A DNA stretch of 64,000 nt from Methylobacterium bullatum (lineage in GTDB: Bacteria > Pseudomonadota > Alphaproteobacteria > Rhizobiales > Beijerinckiaceae). The stretch spans positions 3,260,001 through 3,324,000 of the forward strand of contig LR743504.1 in the NCBI GenBank assembly GCA_902712845.1, written 5' to 3'. Shown here in pieces: positions 37,089 through 45,768 of the stretch (position 1 is its first letter; the number at the start of each line of letters is the position of its first letter). The notes under the pieces are model-generated. The model had not been told where the DNA came from, did no database searches, and was given only the letters and a program-made list of their open reading frames with translations. Both the position numbers and the translations under genes were made by a program.

Positions 37089-37715
37089 TCAGAGCGTCAG
37101 GCCCTCATGGAACAGGTCGGGCGAGATCGGGAGCATGAAACCCACGCCGATGCCACCCTCGAAGTAGCGCACCACGCGACCCGGAGTCCGCCCCACCATG
37201 ACGCTCGATCCGATCGGCGGCTGCGCCTGGGTCGAGAGGGCGACACCGGACAGGGAGACGTCGATGATGCGGGCGGCGACCTCGCGCCCGCCCTCCAGCT
37301 TCACCGTCACCCCGGTTTCCTGCGGCGTGAGACGCTCGTGGTTGCGCCCTTCGGGCAGGCCGAGGGCCTCGCGGTTGGAGATCCAGGTGAGCTGGGACGC
37401 GATCTTGTCGCGCTTGCGCTGAGTCGCGTTCAGGCGAACCGCGATGCCGCCGATGGGGAACCGGGCGATGGTCCCCTCGATGCGGCCGATACTCTCGAGG
37501 TACAGCACGACGCGCTCGTCGAGTTCCCCCAGCACCGCGCAGGTCAGGCGGACGCCGCCCGGTGACATGTCGACGGTCTGGCAGGGAAATTCGCGGCGGT
37601 CGGCCAGCATGTAACGGCCGAGGAGGGCGACCTTGACCCGCTGATGACGGCGCAGATCCGACGGCCGCAGCAAGCGAACCGGTTTCGCTTCAGTCTGCGC
37701 GAGAGCCTCGATCAT
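37089..37715 (-). CDS. Tandem PilZ-domain protein
   Basis: 208 residues, two PilZ-like beta-barrels. The first has RRHQRVKV (~22-29) and VDMSPGGVRL (~48-57), matching the RxxxR and D/NxSxxG c-di-GMP-binding motifs. The second has IDVSLSGVAL but no clear RxxxR, so probably only one site binds. Likely a cytoplasmic c-di-GMP effector for motility or polysaccharide. The MshEN glycosyltransferase and BTLCP proteases in the same window could belong to the same signalling network. Confidence 0.85.
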   Translation of the reverse strand: MIEALAQTEAKPVRLLRPSDLRRHQRVKVALLGRYMLADRREFPCQTVDMSPGGVRLTCAVLGELDERVVLYLESIGRIEGTIARFPIGGIAVRLNATQRKRDKIASQLTWISNREALGLPEGRNHERLTPQETGVTVKLEGGREVAARIIDVSLSGVALSTQAQPPIGSSVMVGRTPGRVVRYFEGGIGVGFMLPISPDLFHEGLTL

Positions 37716-37827
37716 CGCGGAATCCGCACTCGGGTTAGATCGTCGTCAGCACAATCGTACAGCTCTCCTGGTTACGAAAATATTTGCTGCGATAGACGAG
37801 TCCCACGCACCGTTCAGTAAAAACCGA

Positions 37828-38445
37828 TCAGGCCCGCCCGCCGGGATGCACCATGAGGTGGCCGCGACGCACCGGCAGGCTGTCATTGGCGGGTTCCGGC
37901 AGGTTCCTGAGGTTTGCCGCGGCGTCGCTCCTGGCAAGGTCAATGACGTCGTAAGTCGGATCGAGGACGCGAAGGGACACGGATTCGAGCCGTTCCACGG
38001 GGCGCAGCCCCAGCCATTGCGGAACCACTTTGGGGCTGAGCGCTCCGAGCAGGCGGACCTGGGTCTGCCCACGATGGCGCAGGGGAAGGAGCAGGAGTTC
38101 GAGGTCGATCTGTTCGTCCCGCTGCGTCATCCCGCGCAGACCCGCGACGACCCCCACCGTATCGACTGCCACCGTCTCCACGAGACGCCAGGGATCGGCC
38201 TGCCCCCCGCCCCAGATGTCGGAGAAAGCGCTGCCGCGCAATTCACGCCCGAACAACGCGCAGACGCGGGTTCCCGCGAGCCTGACCGTCGCGGCGGAAC
38301 GCGCCATGTCGAGCTCCAGAATGAGGCTCTCGGACAGGAGGTTGCGGATCTCGCCGGGTTCGATCTCGCTCCTCTCCGGCGCGGCCCGTGTCCCCCGAAG
38401 CCGGTCCCAGTAATGATAGAGCATACGGCTGGTCGGATGCTTCAT
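37828..38445 (-). CDS. PAS-domain protein (PAS_5 family)
   Basis: 205 residues from ATG 38445. It begins MKHPTSRMLYHYWDRLRG and continues AAPERSEIEPGEIRNLL, the pattern of the alphaproteobacterial PAS_5 family (PF07310). A single PAS-like fold without output domain; role unknown. Encoded upstream of the PilZ gene on the same strand, 112 bp apart. Confidence 0.8.
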   Translation of the reverse strand: MKHPTSRMLYHYWDRLRGTRAAPERSEIEPGEIRNLLSESLILELDMARSAATVRLAGTRVCALFGRELRGSAFSDIWGGGQADPWRLVETVAVDTVGVVAGLRGMTQRDEQIDLELLLLPLRHRGQTQVRLLGALSPKVVPQWLGLRPVERLESVSLRVLDPTYDVIDLARSDAAANLRNLPEPANDSLPVRRGHLMVHPGGRA

Positions 38446-38615
38446 GGTGTCCCGTCGTGGCACGGCCCCCAGGGGGGACCTGTTCGAAATCGGCCCGATC
38501 CGTACCGCGCTGGACACAGCGGACGGTTCGGTTAACAAGCCTGCGCACACCTTATGCCCGTCCAAGGCGGCACGCTCGCTTAAGCTTTGATTAGGGTTAA
38601 CGCGCCAGGCACACA

Positions 38616-38774
38616 CTACCTCCGGGCAGCCATCGCGGCGATGTCCAGCAGGGTCGGAGCGTTCGGGTAGCGCTGGCGCTTCGCCTGAATCGCGCGCCGC
38701 TCGCCTGAATTTGCATAGACCGGGGGCTTGCGGCGGCGGCATCCGCGCCGACATGGTGGCGCGATGGATGCCAT
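38616..38774 (-). CDS. Possible small basic protein
   Basis: 52-codon frame from an ATG at 38774, overlapping the rhomboid start by 11 bp on the other strand. The end ERRAIQAKRQRYPNAPTLLD looks protein-like rather than random, and the peptide is strongly basic. No family recognised. Otherwise the 318-bp gap 38446-38763 holds nothing. Confidence 0.35.
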   Translation of the reverse strand: MASIAPPCRRGCRRRKPPVYANSGERRAIQAKRQRYPNAPTLLDIAAMAARR

Positions 38775-39588
38775 GCCCGATCTGCCGCGCCAAAGCCGCG
38801 TCCCCGTCTTCAACATGCCCGGCGTGGTGACGGCCTCGATCGCCCTCCTGCTCGGCCTCCATGCCCTCCGGGAATTCGTCCTGCCGGACGAATGGGACAT
38901 CAGGCTTCTCCTGGACCTGGCCCTGATCCCGGGTCGCTGGCTCGCCTCGGTGGACCCGGATCGGGCGGCGGAGATCCTGTCGGCCGCCTCCTCGGCAATA
39001 GGCGACACGGATGTGGTCCAGGCCCGTGCGGCCTTCGCGCAATACGTGGTGGCCAACCCGTCCGCGAGCCTCTGGACCTTCGCCACCTATGCGTTGCTGC
39101 ACGGCTCGTGGACGCATGTCATCTTCAACGTGGTCTGGCTCGCCGCCTTCGGCTCCCCCGTGGCGCGGCGATGCGGCCCCTGGCGCTATGGCCTCCTCGG
39201 GCTCATCGGCGCAGTGGCGGGCGGTGTCCTCCACGTGGCGATCGACCCGTTGAGCACGGCTCCGCTGATCGGCGCCTCGGCCGCCGTCTCGGCGCTGATG
39301 GCCGCCGCCGCGCGCTTCGTGTTCCAGCCGCCGCCATCCTTCCTTGCCGGCCAGCCGTGGCAGCGCGTAGCGCATCCGCCGCTTCAGACCATCCCCGAGC
39401 TCCTACGCAACCGCACGGCGGTGATGTTCCTCGGCATCTGGCTCGTCACCAACTTCGTGTTCGGGATCATCTCGCTGCCGCTGGGCGCCGAATCCTCGAC
39501 CGTGGCATGGGACGCCCATTTGGGTGGGTTCATGGCAGGATTTTTCCTCTTTCCGATGCTTGATCGCTTAGGAGGCGTAAAAGCGTAA
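38764..39588 (+). CDS. Rhomboid family intramembrane serine protease
   Basis: 274 residues, six or seven membrane helices. The rhomboid set is present: HVIFN (His118, Asn122), the catalytic GAS motif with Ser172 in IGASAAVS, and the paired His252 in WDAHLGGFMAGF. It cleaves membrane protein substrates within the bilayer. ATG 38764; a CBS gene follows on the same strand. Confidence 0.92.
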   Translation: MDAMPDLPRQSRVPVFNMPGVVTASIALLLGLHALREFVLPDEWDIRLLLDLALIPGRWLASVDPDRAAEILSAASSAIGDTDVVQARAAFAQYVVANPSASLWTFATYALLHGSWTHVIFNVVWLAAFGSPVARRCGPWRYGLLGLIGAVAGGVLHVAIDPLSTAPLIGASAAVSALMAAAARFVFQPPPSFLAGQPWQRVAHPPLQTIPELLRNRTAVMFLGIWLVTNFVFGIISLPLGAESSTVAWDAHLGGFMAGFFLFPMLDRLGGVKA

Positions 39589-39715
39589 TTTTTCCGCATG
39601 TTTTGGCATCGGAAGGGCGGTCCCGTGGGTTGTCACGTCAGACATGACGTCACACAATTCCGTGATGCGCCGGGATCAACCCGGCCCGCGTAACAGCCTA
39701 AGGGAGATCATGGTC

Positions 39716-40147
39716 ATGACCGTCGCACGCATCCTTTCCGAAAAGGGCGGCTCAGTCGTCACTGTGGAGCCGAACCGGACCCTGGACGACGCCATCCATC
39801 TCCTCGCCGAGAAGCGGATCGGCGCCATCGTGGTGAGCAACGACGAGGGAGCCGTCCTCGGCATCCTGTCCGAGCGGGACATCATCCGGGCCCTGTCCCG
39901 CCAGGGAGCGGGGGCGTTGGATGCGCCGATTTCGCAGCACATGACGGCGTCGGTGACGACCTGCACCCGATCGAACACCGTCGAGGAGGTCATGCAGCTG
40001 ATGACCGACGGGCGCTTCCGCCACGTGCCGGTGGTCGAGAACGGGCGGCTCGCCGGCCTCGTCTCCATCGGTGACGTGGTCAAGCGCCGGATCGCCGCCG
40101 TGGAGGCGGAACACCAGGCCATGCGCGACTACATCACCATGGCCTGA
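39716..40147 (+). CDS. Tandem CBS-domain protein
   Basis: 143 residues from ATG 39716 (AGGGAG nine bases upstream; ATG 39710 is closer). It contains two CBS motifs, IGAIVVSNDEGAVLGILSERDI and RHVPVVENGRLAGLVSIGDVV, and no other domain. Such proteins sense adenylates such as AMP/ATP. Partner unknown. Confidence 0.92.
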   Translation: MTVARILSEKGGSVVTVEPNRTLDDAIHLLAEKRIGAIVVSNDEGAVLGILSERDIIRALSRQGAGALDAPISQHMTASVTTCTRSNTVEEVMQLMTDGRFRHVPVVENGRLAGLVSIGDVVKRRIAAVEAEHQAMRDYITMA

Positions 40148-40194
40148 CGCGGCGTCGGGGATTCTTCCCGCGGAGCGGAGGGGCTCCCCCAGGG

Positions 40195-41208
40195 TCAGAC
40201 CCGCTCGGCCGCCAAGGCCACGAGTTCCCTGATGCGCGGCAGCGCGGCCTTGGCCGCCTCCCGCCCGAGGAGGATCGCCTCTTCGGCGCGGTGGAACTCG
40301 AACAACCCCATCTCCGCGAGGCGCGGGGACAGCATGAGATCCGGCGGGTCCCGCTCCAGCCTCGCCCGCGAGATCCGGTCCTGGGTGATGTTGAACGCAT
40401 CGAACATCACCCGCCCCATGCCGGGAGGGCCGGGCTCGCGGGGCGGGGCAGGGCGTGGCGCTGGCCCGCGCCGGCCGGTGCCGCGCATGCGGTTCAGTAG
40501 GTTCCATCCCCGCCGCGACGTGGTGAGGGGCAGGGCGGGCGAGGCGGCCCCGTCGCCGTCAGGGCCGATCACCAGGCCGGGCTCGGCCCGCGGATCGCCG
40601 TTGAGGTTCACGCAGATCACCAGTTCGGCCCCGAGCCCGCGTGCGAGCTTGACCGGAACCGGATTCACCAGCGTTCCGTCCATCATCAGGCGGCCGTCGA
40701 GACGCACCGGGGGAAACAGGCCGGGGAGGGCATAGGAGGCCCGGATCGCCTCCACCAGGGAGCCACGGGTCAGCCAGACCTCGTCGCCCGAGCCGAGATC
40801 CGTCGCGACGCTGGCGAAGCGGATCGGCAGGTTCTCCACCCGCCGTGTGCCGAGATCGCCTTCGAGGCGGCGCTTCAACCGCTCGCCGGCGATGAGGCCG
40901 GACCCCAGGCGCAGGTCGAGGAGCCCCATGACCCGCCGCCTCGTCAGCGACAGGGCGAAATCCTTCAGCAGATCGAGCTTGCCGGCGGCGTAGCAGCCTC
41001 CCACGACCGCACCGATGGAGCAGCCGGCCACCATGTCGGGGTGGATGCCAGCCTCTTCGAGCACCTCGATGACACCGATATGCGCCCAGCCTCGCGCGGA
41101 ACCGCCGCCCAGAGCCAGACCGATCCGCGGTCGCGGCGGCGGCTGTTCGGCCACGGGCTCGACATTGCCCCGCGGAAAGACCGGCTTCTGCGACAGGTGG
41201 GACAGCAT
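40195..41208 (-). CDS. Patatin-like phospholipase (RssA/NTE type)
   Basis: 337 residues from ATG 41208. The patatin set is the oxyanion GGGSARG (34-40), the nucleophile elbow GCSIG with Ser64, and a DG dyad in MMDGTLVNPVP. A proline/glycine/arginine-rich insertion (~250-280) is uncommon. Likely a cytoplasmic or inner-membrane lipid acyl hydrolase. It lies 47 bp after hisI on the same strand. Confidence 0.88.
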   Translation of the reverse strand: MLSHLSQKPVFPRGNVEPVAEQPPPRPRIGLALGGGSARGWAHIGVIEVLEEAGIHPDMVAGCSIGAVVGGCYAAGKLDLLKDFALSLTRRRVMGLLDLRLGSGLIAGERLKRRLEGDLGTRRVENLPIRFASVATDLGSGDEVWLTRGSLVEAIRASYALPGLFPPVRLDGRLMMDGTLVNPVPVKLARGLGAELVICVNLNGDPRAEPGLVIGPDGDGAASPALPLTTSRRGWNLLNRMRGTGRRGPAPRPAPPREPGPPGMGRVMFDAFNITQDRISRARLERDPPDLMLSPRLAEMGLFEFHRAEEAILLGREAAKAALPRIRELVALAAERV

Positions 41209-41255
41209 GCCCTGGCGGTAGAGGGCGACCCCGCGAAAGGACAGCCCATCCCAGG

Positions 41256-41696
41256 TCACGGCCCGGCGGGTCCGAGCAGGGCCTCGCCCGATACCGGATC
41301 GAGGGTGACGGCGCGATAGAAGCAGGAGCGTCGCCCGGTATGGCAACATCCGCCATCGCCCGCGACCTCCACCGAGATCAGGAGCGCGTCCTGGTCGCAA
41401 TCGACACGCATCTCGACGACCCGCTGGACCTGCCCGCTCGTCGCGCCCTTGTGCCAGAGCTCGCTCCGCGAGCGCGACCAGTACCAGGCCTCGCCGGTCT
41501 CGAGGGTGAGCCGCAGGGATTCGGCGTTCATGTGGGCGAGCATCAGGACCCGGCCGTCATGGGCGTCGACGGCGATGCAGGCAACGAGACCGTTCGCGTC
41601 GAAGCGAGGGGTCAGCCGCGCGCCTTCCTCTACATCCTTGCGCGAACCGGGCGGGGAGAACCCACCGGGCGCGGCGGAAGCTTGGCTCACCGTCAT
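41256..41696 (-). CDS. hisI: Phosphoribosyl-AMP cyclohydrolase
   Basis: 146 residues from ATG 41696. Metal-site residues are visible: DCDQDALL (Asp99, Cys100, Asp101, Asp103) and CCHTGRRSC (Cys117/118, Cys125). It opens the purine ring of PR-AMP, the third step of histidine synthesis. It is monofunctional (no HisE fusion). It starts 17 bp after folE, an arrangement common in alphaproteobacteria. Confidence 0.95.
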   Translation of the reverse strand: MTVSQASAAPGGFSPPGSRKDVEEGARLTPRFDANGLVACIAVDAHDGRVLMLAHMNAESLRLTLETGEAWYWSRSRSELWHKGATSGQVQRVVEMRVDCDQDALLISVEVAGDGGCCHTGRRSCFYRAVTLDPVSGEALLGPAGP

Positions 41697-41713
41697 CGCG
41701 TGGAATGCCCGCG

Positions 41714-42481
41714 TCAGTTCTTGTTGTTGCGGACGAGGGTCAGGAACCGGACCTGCTCGTTGGCATCGTCCTTGAACACGCCGCGGAACTGCGTGGTCAG
41801 GGTGGAGACACCGGCCTTCTGCACGCCGCGCATGGCCATGCAGAGATGCTCGGCCTCCACCATCACGGCGATGCCGCGTGGCTTCAGGATGCTCTCGATC
41901 ACGTCGGCGATCTGGGCCGTCATGGTCTCCTGCGTCTGCAAGCGGCGGGCGAAGGTGTCGACCACACGGGCGAGCTTCGACAGGCCGACCACGCCCTTGG
42001 TCGGGTAATAGGCGATATGGGCGAGGCCCATGAACGGCACCATGTGGTGCTCGCAATGGGAGTAGAACGGGATGTCGCGCACGAGCACGATGTCGGAATA
42101 GCCCTCGACCTCCTCGAAGACGCGCTCGAGCAGGGCGTCGGCATCCTGCTCGTAGCCGCCGAAGAGCTGGCCATAGGCCTTCGCCACACGGGCGGGCGTA
42201 TCTTTGAGGCCCTCGCGATTCGGGTCGTCGCCGGCCCAGCGCAGCAGGGTGCGCACGGCGGCCTCGGCCTCCTCCCGGCTCGGACGGCCGGTGGCCACGG
42301 CATCGGGCACGCGCTTGGCCGAAGCCGGCAGGGGGGCGACCTCGGCGGGGGCCTCCACGGGGCGGGAATTGTCGTTGCGCATCCCGTTCAGGGGCGCGGG
42401 CACAGCCTTGGCAGTCGGGTCCATTCCCTGATGATCCGTCTCGGTCAGCCGGTAGGACAGGGATTTGAGCGCGGCATCCAT
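41714..42481 (-). CDS. folE: GTP cyclohydrolase I
   Basis: 255 residues from ATG 42481, chosen for GGGAGA five bases upstream; in-frame starts at 42514 and 42541 exist. Zn ligands are Cys143 and His146 in [10 protein letters not shown] and Cys214 in [10 protein letters not shown]. It makes dihydroneopterin triphosphate for folate and pterin synthesis. The first ~65 residues are a low-complexity extension not needed for the fold. Upstream partner of hisI. Confidence 0.94.
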   Translation of the reverse strand: MDAALKSLSYRLTETDHQGMDPTAKAVPAPLNGMRNDNSRPVEAPAEVAPLPASAKRVPDAVATGRPSREEAEAAVRTLLRWAGDDPNREGLKDTPARVAKAYGQLFGGYEQDADALLERVFEEVEGYSDIVLVRDIPFYSHCEHHMVPFMGLAHIAYYPTKGVVGLSKLARVVDTFARRLQTQETMTAQIADVIESILKPRGIAVMVEAEHLCMAMRGVQKAGVSTLTTQFRGVFKDDANEQVRFLTLVRNNKN

Positions 42482-42772
42482 GGCATCTCCCGCACGGGCG
42501 ACACGTGCGTTCATCGTCGAACTATCTGGTTTTGCGTACATCGTCGAACCATCTCGGTCGCGTTTTCAGCCGCGTTGCCGCAGGCCGGCGCCCGAACGAT
42601 GAGAATTTCCTTGGCCGTGGGCGCGACCCTGGTCGACGAACCGCCTCCTCGCGAAACGGTACGCTGGCGCCTATATCGTCGTTATCGCGCCGCCGCGCAA
42701 TGCGGGGAATGCGGATCAGACCATCGTGATCGGAAGCCGGCTCGCTGCCGGCGCCCCGACGGGACCTCCCAT

Positions 42773-43216
42773 ATGCTCGACGATATCTACAACCGCCGCA
42801 TTCTCGAACTCGCCGCCGACATCCCCCGTCTCGGCCGGCTCGACGCGCCGGATGCCAGCGCCACCGCCCATTCGAAGCTCTGCGGCTCCACCGTCACCGT
42901 CGATCTCTCGGTGAAGGACGGCACGGTGACGGACTTCGCCCATGAGGTGAAGGCCTGCGCCCTGGGCCAGGCTTCGTCCTCCCTCATGGCCCGACACGTG
43001 GTCGGCGCCAAGGCGGACGAGCTGCGGGAGGTGCGCGACACGGTGCGTCGCATGCTCAAGGAGAACGGGCCGGCACCGCAGGGCGAGTGGGCCGACCTCG
43101 CCGTGCTCGAGCCGGTACGGGACTTCAAGGCGCGCCACGCCTCGACCCTCCTCACCTTCGACGCCGTGGTGAATGCCCTCGATCAGGTCGCCGCCAAGGC
43201 TCAGGCCGCCGAATAG
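42773..43216 (+). CDS. IscU/NifU-like iron-sulfur scaffold protein
   Basis: 147 residues from ATG 42773. The NifU_N fold is indicated by LCGSTVTVDL (Cys37) and VKACALGQASSSLMA (Cys62). The third cluster Cys of IscU is not seen, so cluster-scaffold activity may be reduced or altered. yidD starts 4 bp after the stop. Confidence 0.85.
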   Translation: MLDDIYNRRILELAADIPRLGRLDAPDASATAHSKLCGSTVTVDLSVKDGTVTDFAHEVKACALGQASSSLMARHVVGAKADELREVRDTVRRMLKENGPAPQGEWADLAVLEPVRDFKARHASTLLTFDAVVNALDQVAAKAQAAE

Positions 43217-43220
43217 AGCC

Positions 43221-43547
43221 ATGGTCCGCCGCGCGGCCCATTGGGCGATCCGGGGCTACCAGCTCACCCTGTCGGGCCTGATCGGCCGGCAATGCCGACA
43301 CTGGCCGTCCTGTTCGGACTACACCGACGAGGCGATCCGCCGGCACGGCTTGTGGCCGGGCGGCTGGATCGGGTTCTCGCGCATCTGCCGCTGCGGCCCG
43401 TTCGGCACCCACGGGATCGACCTCGTGCCCGAGACGCTGCCGCCGCACTCGGCCTGGTACGCCCCCTGGACCTATGGGCGCTGGCGCGGGGTGAACGCGC
43501 CGCCATCGCCGTTTGCGTGCGAGGCGGTGGAGGGCGAGCACGGATGA
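43221..43547 (+). CDS. yidD: Membrane protein insertion efficiency factor
   Basis: 108 residues from ATG 43221. The YidD signature QLTLSGLIGRQCRHWPSCSDYTDEAI has the conserved Cys pair, followed by RICRCGPFGTHGIDLVP. It associates with the membrane and aids YidC/Sec insertion. Here it is with the NifU-like gene rather than rnpA-yidC, an arrangement seen in alphaproteobacteria. Confidence 0.93.
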   Translation: MVRRAAHWAIRGYQLTLSGLIGRQCRHWPSCSDYTDEAIRRHGLWPGGWIGFSRICRCGPFGTHGIDLVPETLPPHSAWYAPWTYGRWRGVNAPPSPFACEAVEGEHG

Positions 43548-43593
43548 GGGTAACGTTGCTCGATCACCAGTGATGCACCGGAAGAGACACCGC

Positions 43594-44064
43594 ATGTCGA
43601 CCCATCTCGCGGATGTCGCCTGGGCCCTGAAGCCCGAGGAGGATTTCGCCGCCGGGCGCTACGGCCGCGGGCACGTAGTGAGTTTCGATGGCGGCGTGAC
43701 GCTTGCTGGCACCGCATCGGAGCATGTGGTGGGAAAATGGGCCGCACGGGAGGCCGTAGACCCGGAGGAGATGTTGGTTGCGGCGCTGTCGAGCTGCCAC
43801 ATGCTGACCTTCCTCCACCTCGCGCGCCTCGCGGGATTTGGCATCACCGCCTATCGGGACCATGCCGAGGGCGTGCTGGAGGAGACGAGGCCCGGACGTC
43901 GTGCGGTGACGCGGGTCACGCTCCGCCCGGACATCGACTGGGCCGGCGCCGCGCCGGATCCGGAACGGCTCGCGGCGCTCCACGAGGCCGCGCATGAGGA
44001 GTGCTTCATCGCGAATTCGGTGAGGACGGAGGTCGTCGTGGCCAGTCCCTTCAGCCCCCGCTGA
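43594..44064 (+). CDS. OsmC family peroxiredoxin
   Basis: 156 residues from ATG 43594. Peroxidatic and resolving Cys are Cys68 (SSCHMLTFLHLA) and Cys137 (EECFIANSV). It reduces organic hydroperoxides in the cytoplasm. The gene converges with and overlaps the 2-hydroxycarboxylate transporter by 14 bp. Confidence 0.93.
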   Translation: MSTHLADVAWALKPEEDFAAGRYGRGHVVSFDGGVTLAGTASEHVVGKWAAREAVDPEEMLVAALSSCHMLTFLHLARLAGFGITAYRDHAEGVLEETRPGRRAVTRVTLRPDIDWAGAAPDPERLAALHEAAHEECFIANSVRTEVVVASPFSPR

Positions 44065-45412
44065 CCCAGCGCATCACCACCAGCGTCCCCGTCACCGTCA
44101 GCGCGCCGCCGATGCGGGTGGCGATCTGGGCGAAGGGCATCAACGCCATGCGGTTGGCGGCGGTGAGGATCGCCACGTCGCCGGTGCCGCCCTGGCCGCT
44201 GTGGCAGGCATTCACGATGGCGGTCTCGATCGGGTACATGCCAAGGCGGCGCCCGACCAGGAAGCCGGTCCCCATCAACGTCACCACCGTCGAGACGATG
44301 GTGACGAGGTTCGCCAGCGTGAACGCCGCCACCAGCTTGTCCCAGGGGGTCATCGACACGCCGATGGCGAAGAGCAGCGGATAGGTCATGCTGATCTGCA
44401 CGAACTTGTAGGCGACGAAGCCGCCGGCCTGGAGGCGTGGCGAGACGGCGCTGGCGAGCTTGGCGAGCACGGCGAGGAACAACATCGCCACGGGTGCCGG
44501 CAGGCCGGTGAGGTGGTGCATCATCACGCCAAGGAGGTAGAGCGTCACGGCGGTGAGCGCGGCCGCCCCCACCGTCGCCGCATCCACGGGCACGTCCTCA
44601 ACCTTGGCGGCGGTGACGTCGTTGTTCCGGTCCGGTTGCAGGCGGCCCTCGCCGGTGAGATGCGGCATCCGCTTGCCCACGGCATTGAGGGTTCCGGCCA
44701 GCACGATCGCCGTCAGGCTGCCGAGCATGACGGGGGGCAGAACCTGCGCGAACACGTCGCCCTGGCCCTGGCCGAGGATGGCGGCGTAGCCGATGGAGAG
44801 CGGGATCGCCCCTTCGCCGACGCCGCCCGCCATGATCGGCACGACGATAAAGAAGAAGGTGTGATAGGCGCCGAGGCCGAGCAGGGTGCCGACCAGCGTG
44901 CCCACGCAGGCCGCCGCCACGGAGCCGGCCGCCAGGGGCACGAAGATCTTCAGGAAGCCCTTGATCAGCACCTCCCGGTCCATGCCCAGGATGCTGCCGA
45001 CGATGATCGTGGCGATGTACAGGTAGAGGAAGTTGGTGAACTTGGTGAAATCCGTGATCGCCTTCACCAGCGGCGTCGGGATCAGCATGTAATAGACCAG
45101 GGCCGAGGGGATGAAGGTCGCGAAGATCGCGCCCGCCCCGATGGTCTTGAGGACCGGTAGCCGCTTGCCGATCTCGGCGCAGGTGAAACCGCCGAGCGCC
45201 AGCACCGCGATCATCGTCGGCGCATCGGGCTTGATCTCGCCCTCAGAGGTCAGGACCGCCAGGAGGATCGCCAGGATGAGATAGACCGGCAGGGGAATGA
45301 TGCCGATCTTGATATCGACGAGCCGCCACCAGCCCTCCGGCCAGAACCGGCGCGCGGCTGTCTCCGCCGCCGGGACGGGCTCGGCGGCAGCGGCGGAAGC
45401 TGGATTCGCCAT
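44051..45412 (-). CDS. 2-hydroxycarboxylate/Na+ symporter (2HCT family)
   Basis: 453 residues from ATG 45412, ~11 membrane helices. The two GGxG reentrant-loop motifs of the family are GGVGEGAIPLSIGYA and CHSGQGGTGDVAIL, as in CitS/CimH/MaeP. Likely takes up citrate or malate with Na+ or H+. It is alone, and the 3' end overlaps OsmC. Confidence 0.9.
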   Translation of the reverse strand: MANPASAAAAEPVPAAETAARRFWPEGWWRLVDIKIGIIPLPVYLILAILLAVLTSEGEIKPDAPTMIAVLALGGFTCAEIGKRLPVLKTIGAGAIFATFIPSALVYYMLIPTPLVKAITDFTKFTNFLYLYIATIIVGSILGMDREVLIKGFLKIFVPLAAGSVAAACVGTLVGTLLGLGAYHTFFFIVVPIMAGGVGEGAIPLSIGYAAILGQGQGDVFAQVLPPVMLGSLTAIVLAGTLNAVGKRMPHLTGEGRLQPDRNNDVTAAKVEDVPVDAATVGAAALTAVTLYLLGVMMHHLTGLPAPVAMLFLAVLAKLASAVSPRLQAGGFVAYKFVQISMTYPLLFAIGVSMTPWDKLVAAFTLANLVTIVSTVVTLMGTGFLVGRRLGMYPIETAIVNACHSGQGGTGDVAILTAANRMALMPFAQIATRIGGALTVTGTLVVMRWVSGG

Positions 45413-45768
45413 CGATACTCTCCCTTCGGCCGGTCGCCTTTCGGGCCGGCCTGATTGATCGGAGCTTCTACGGCGAACCGGCACGAGCGTGACCCGCCAA
45501 CGGCCCACCGCGGCTCCCTGGTGCGTGCATGGGCGGATCGGTCCGGAAGCTTGTCAATCGCAGCTTGTATCAACCGATCGGGATCGTCTCGGAAGTTCGT
45601 TCACGTCCGCGAGAGCCCGTAAAAGGCCGGCCGATGCCTCGCGCGGATTTCTTCCTCCTGCGAAACGGTCTAAACCGCGCCGCACGCGCTGACGCCGCGC
45701 GCCGCCTCAAACCCAGATCCGCTTACCTGCCTCGTTCGCAGGAGTGAGCCCCAGGAGACTCGTTCGCG
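45413..45768. other. 356-bp gap upstream of thrS
   Basis: Divergent intergenic region between the 2HCT transporter and thrS. Only a good ribosome site (CCAGGAGACT) before thrS is evident. No T-box or thr attenuator-like leader was recognised and the short open frames lack support. Confidence 0.5.

Noticed and set aside
36876..37565. Plus-strand frame in and opposite the PilZ gene
   Set aside because: Most of it is antisense to PilZ and the N-terminal part is low-complexity His/Arg/Gly; no supported start.
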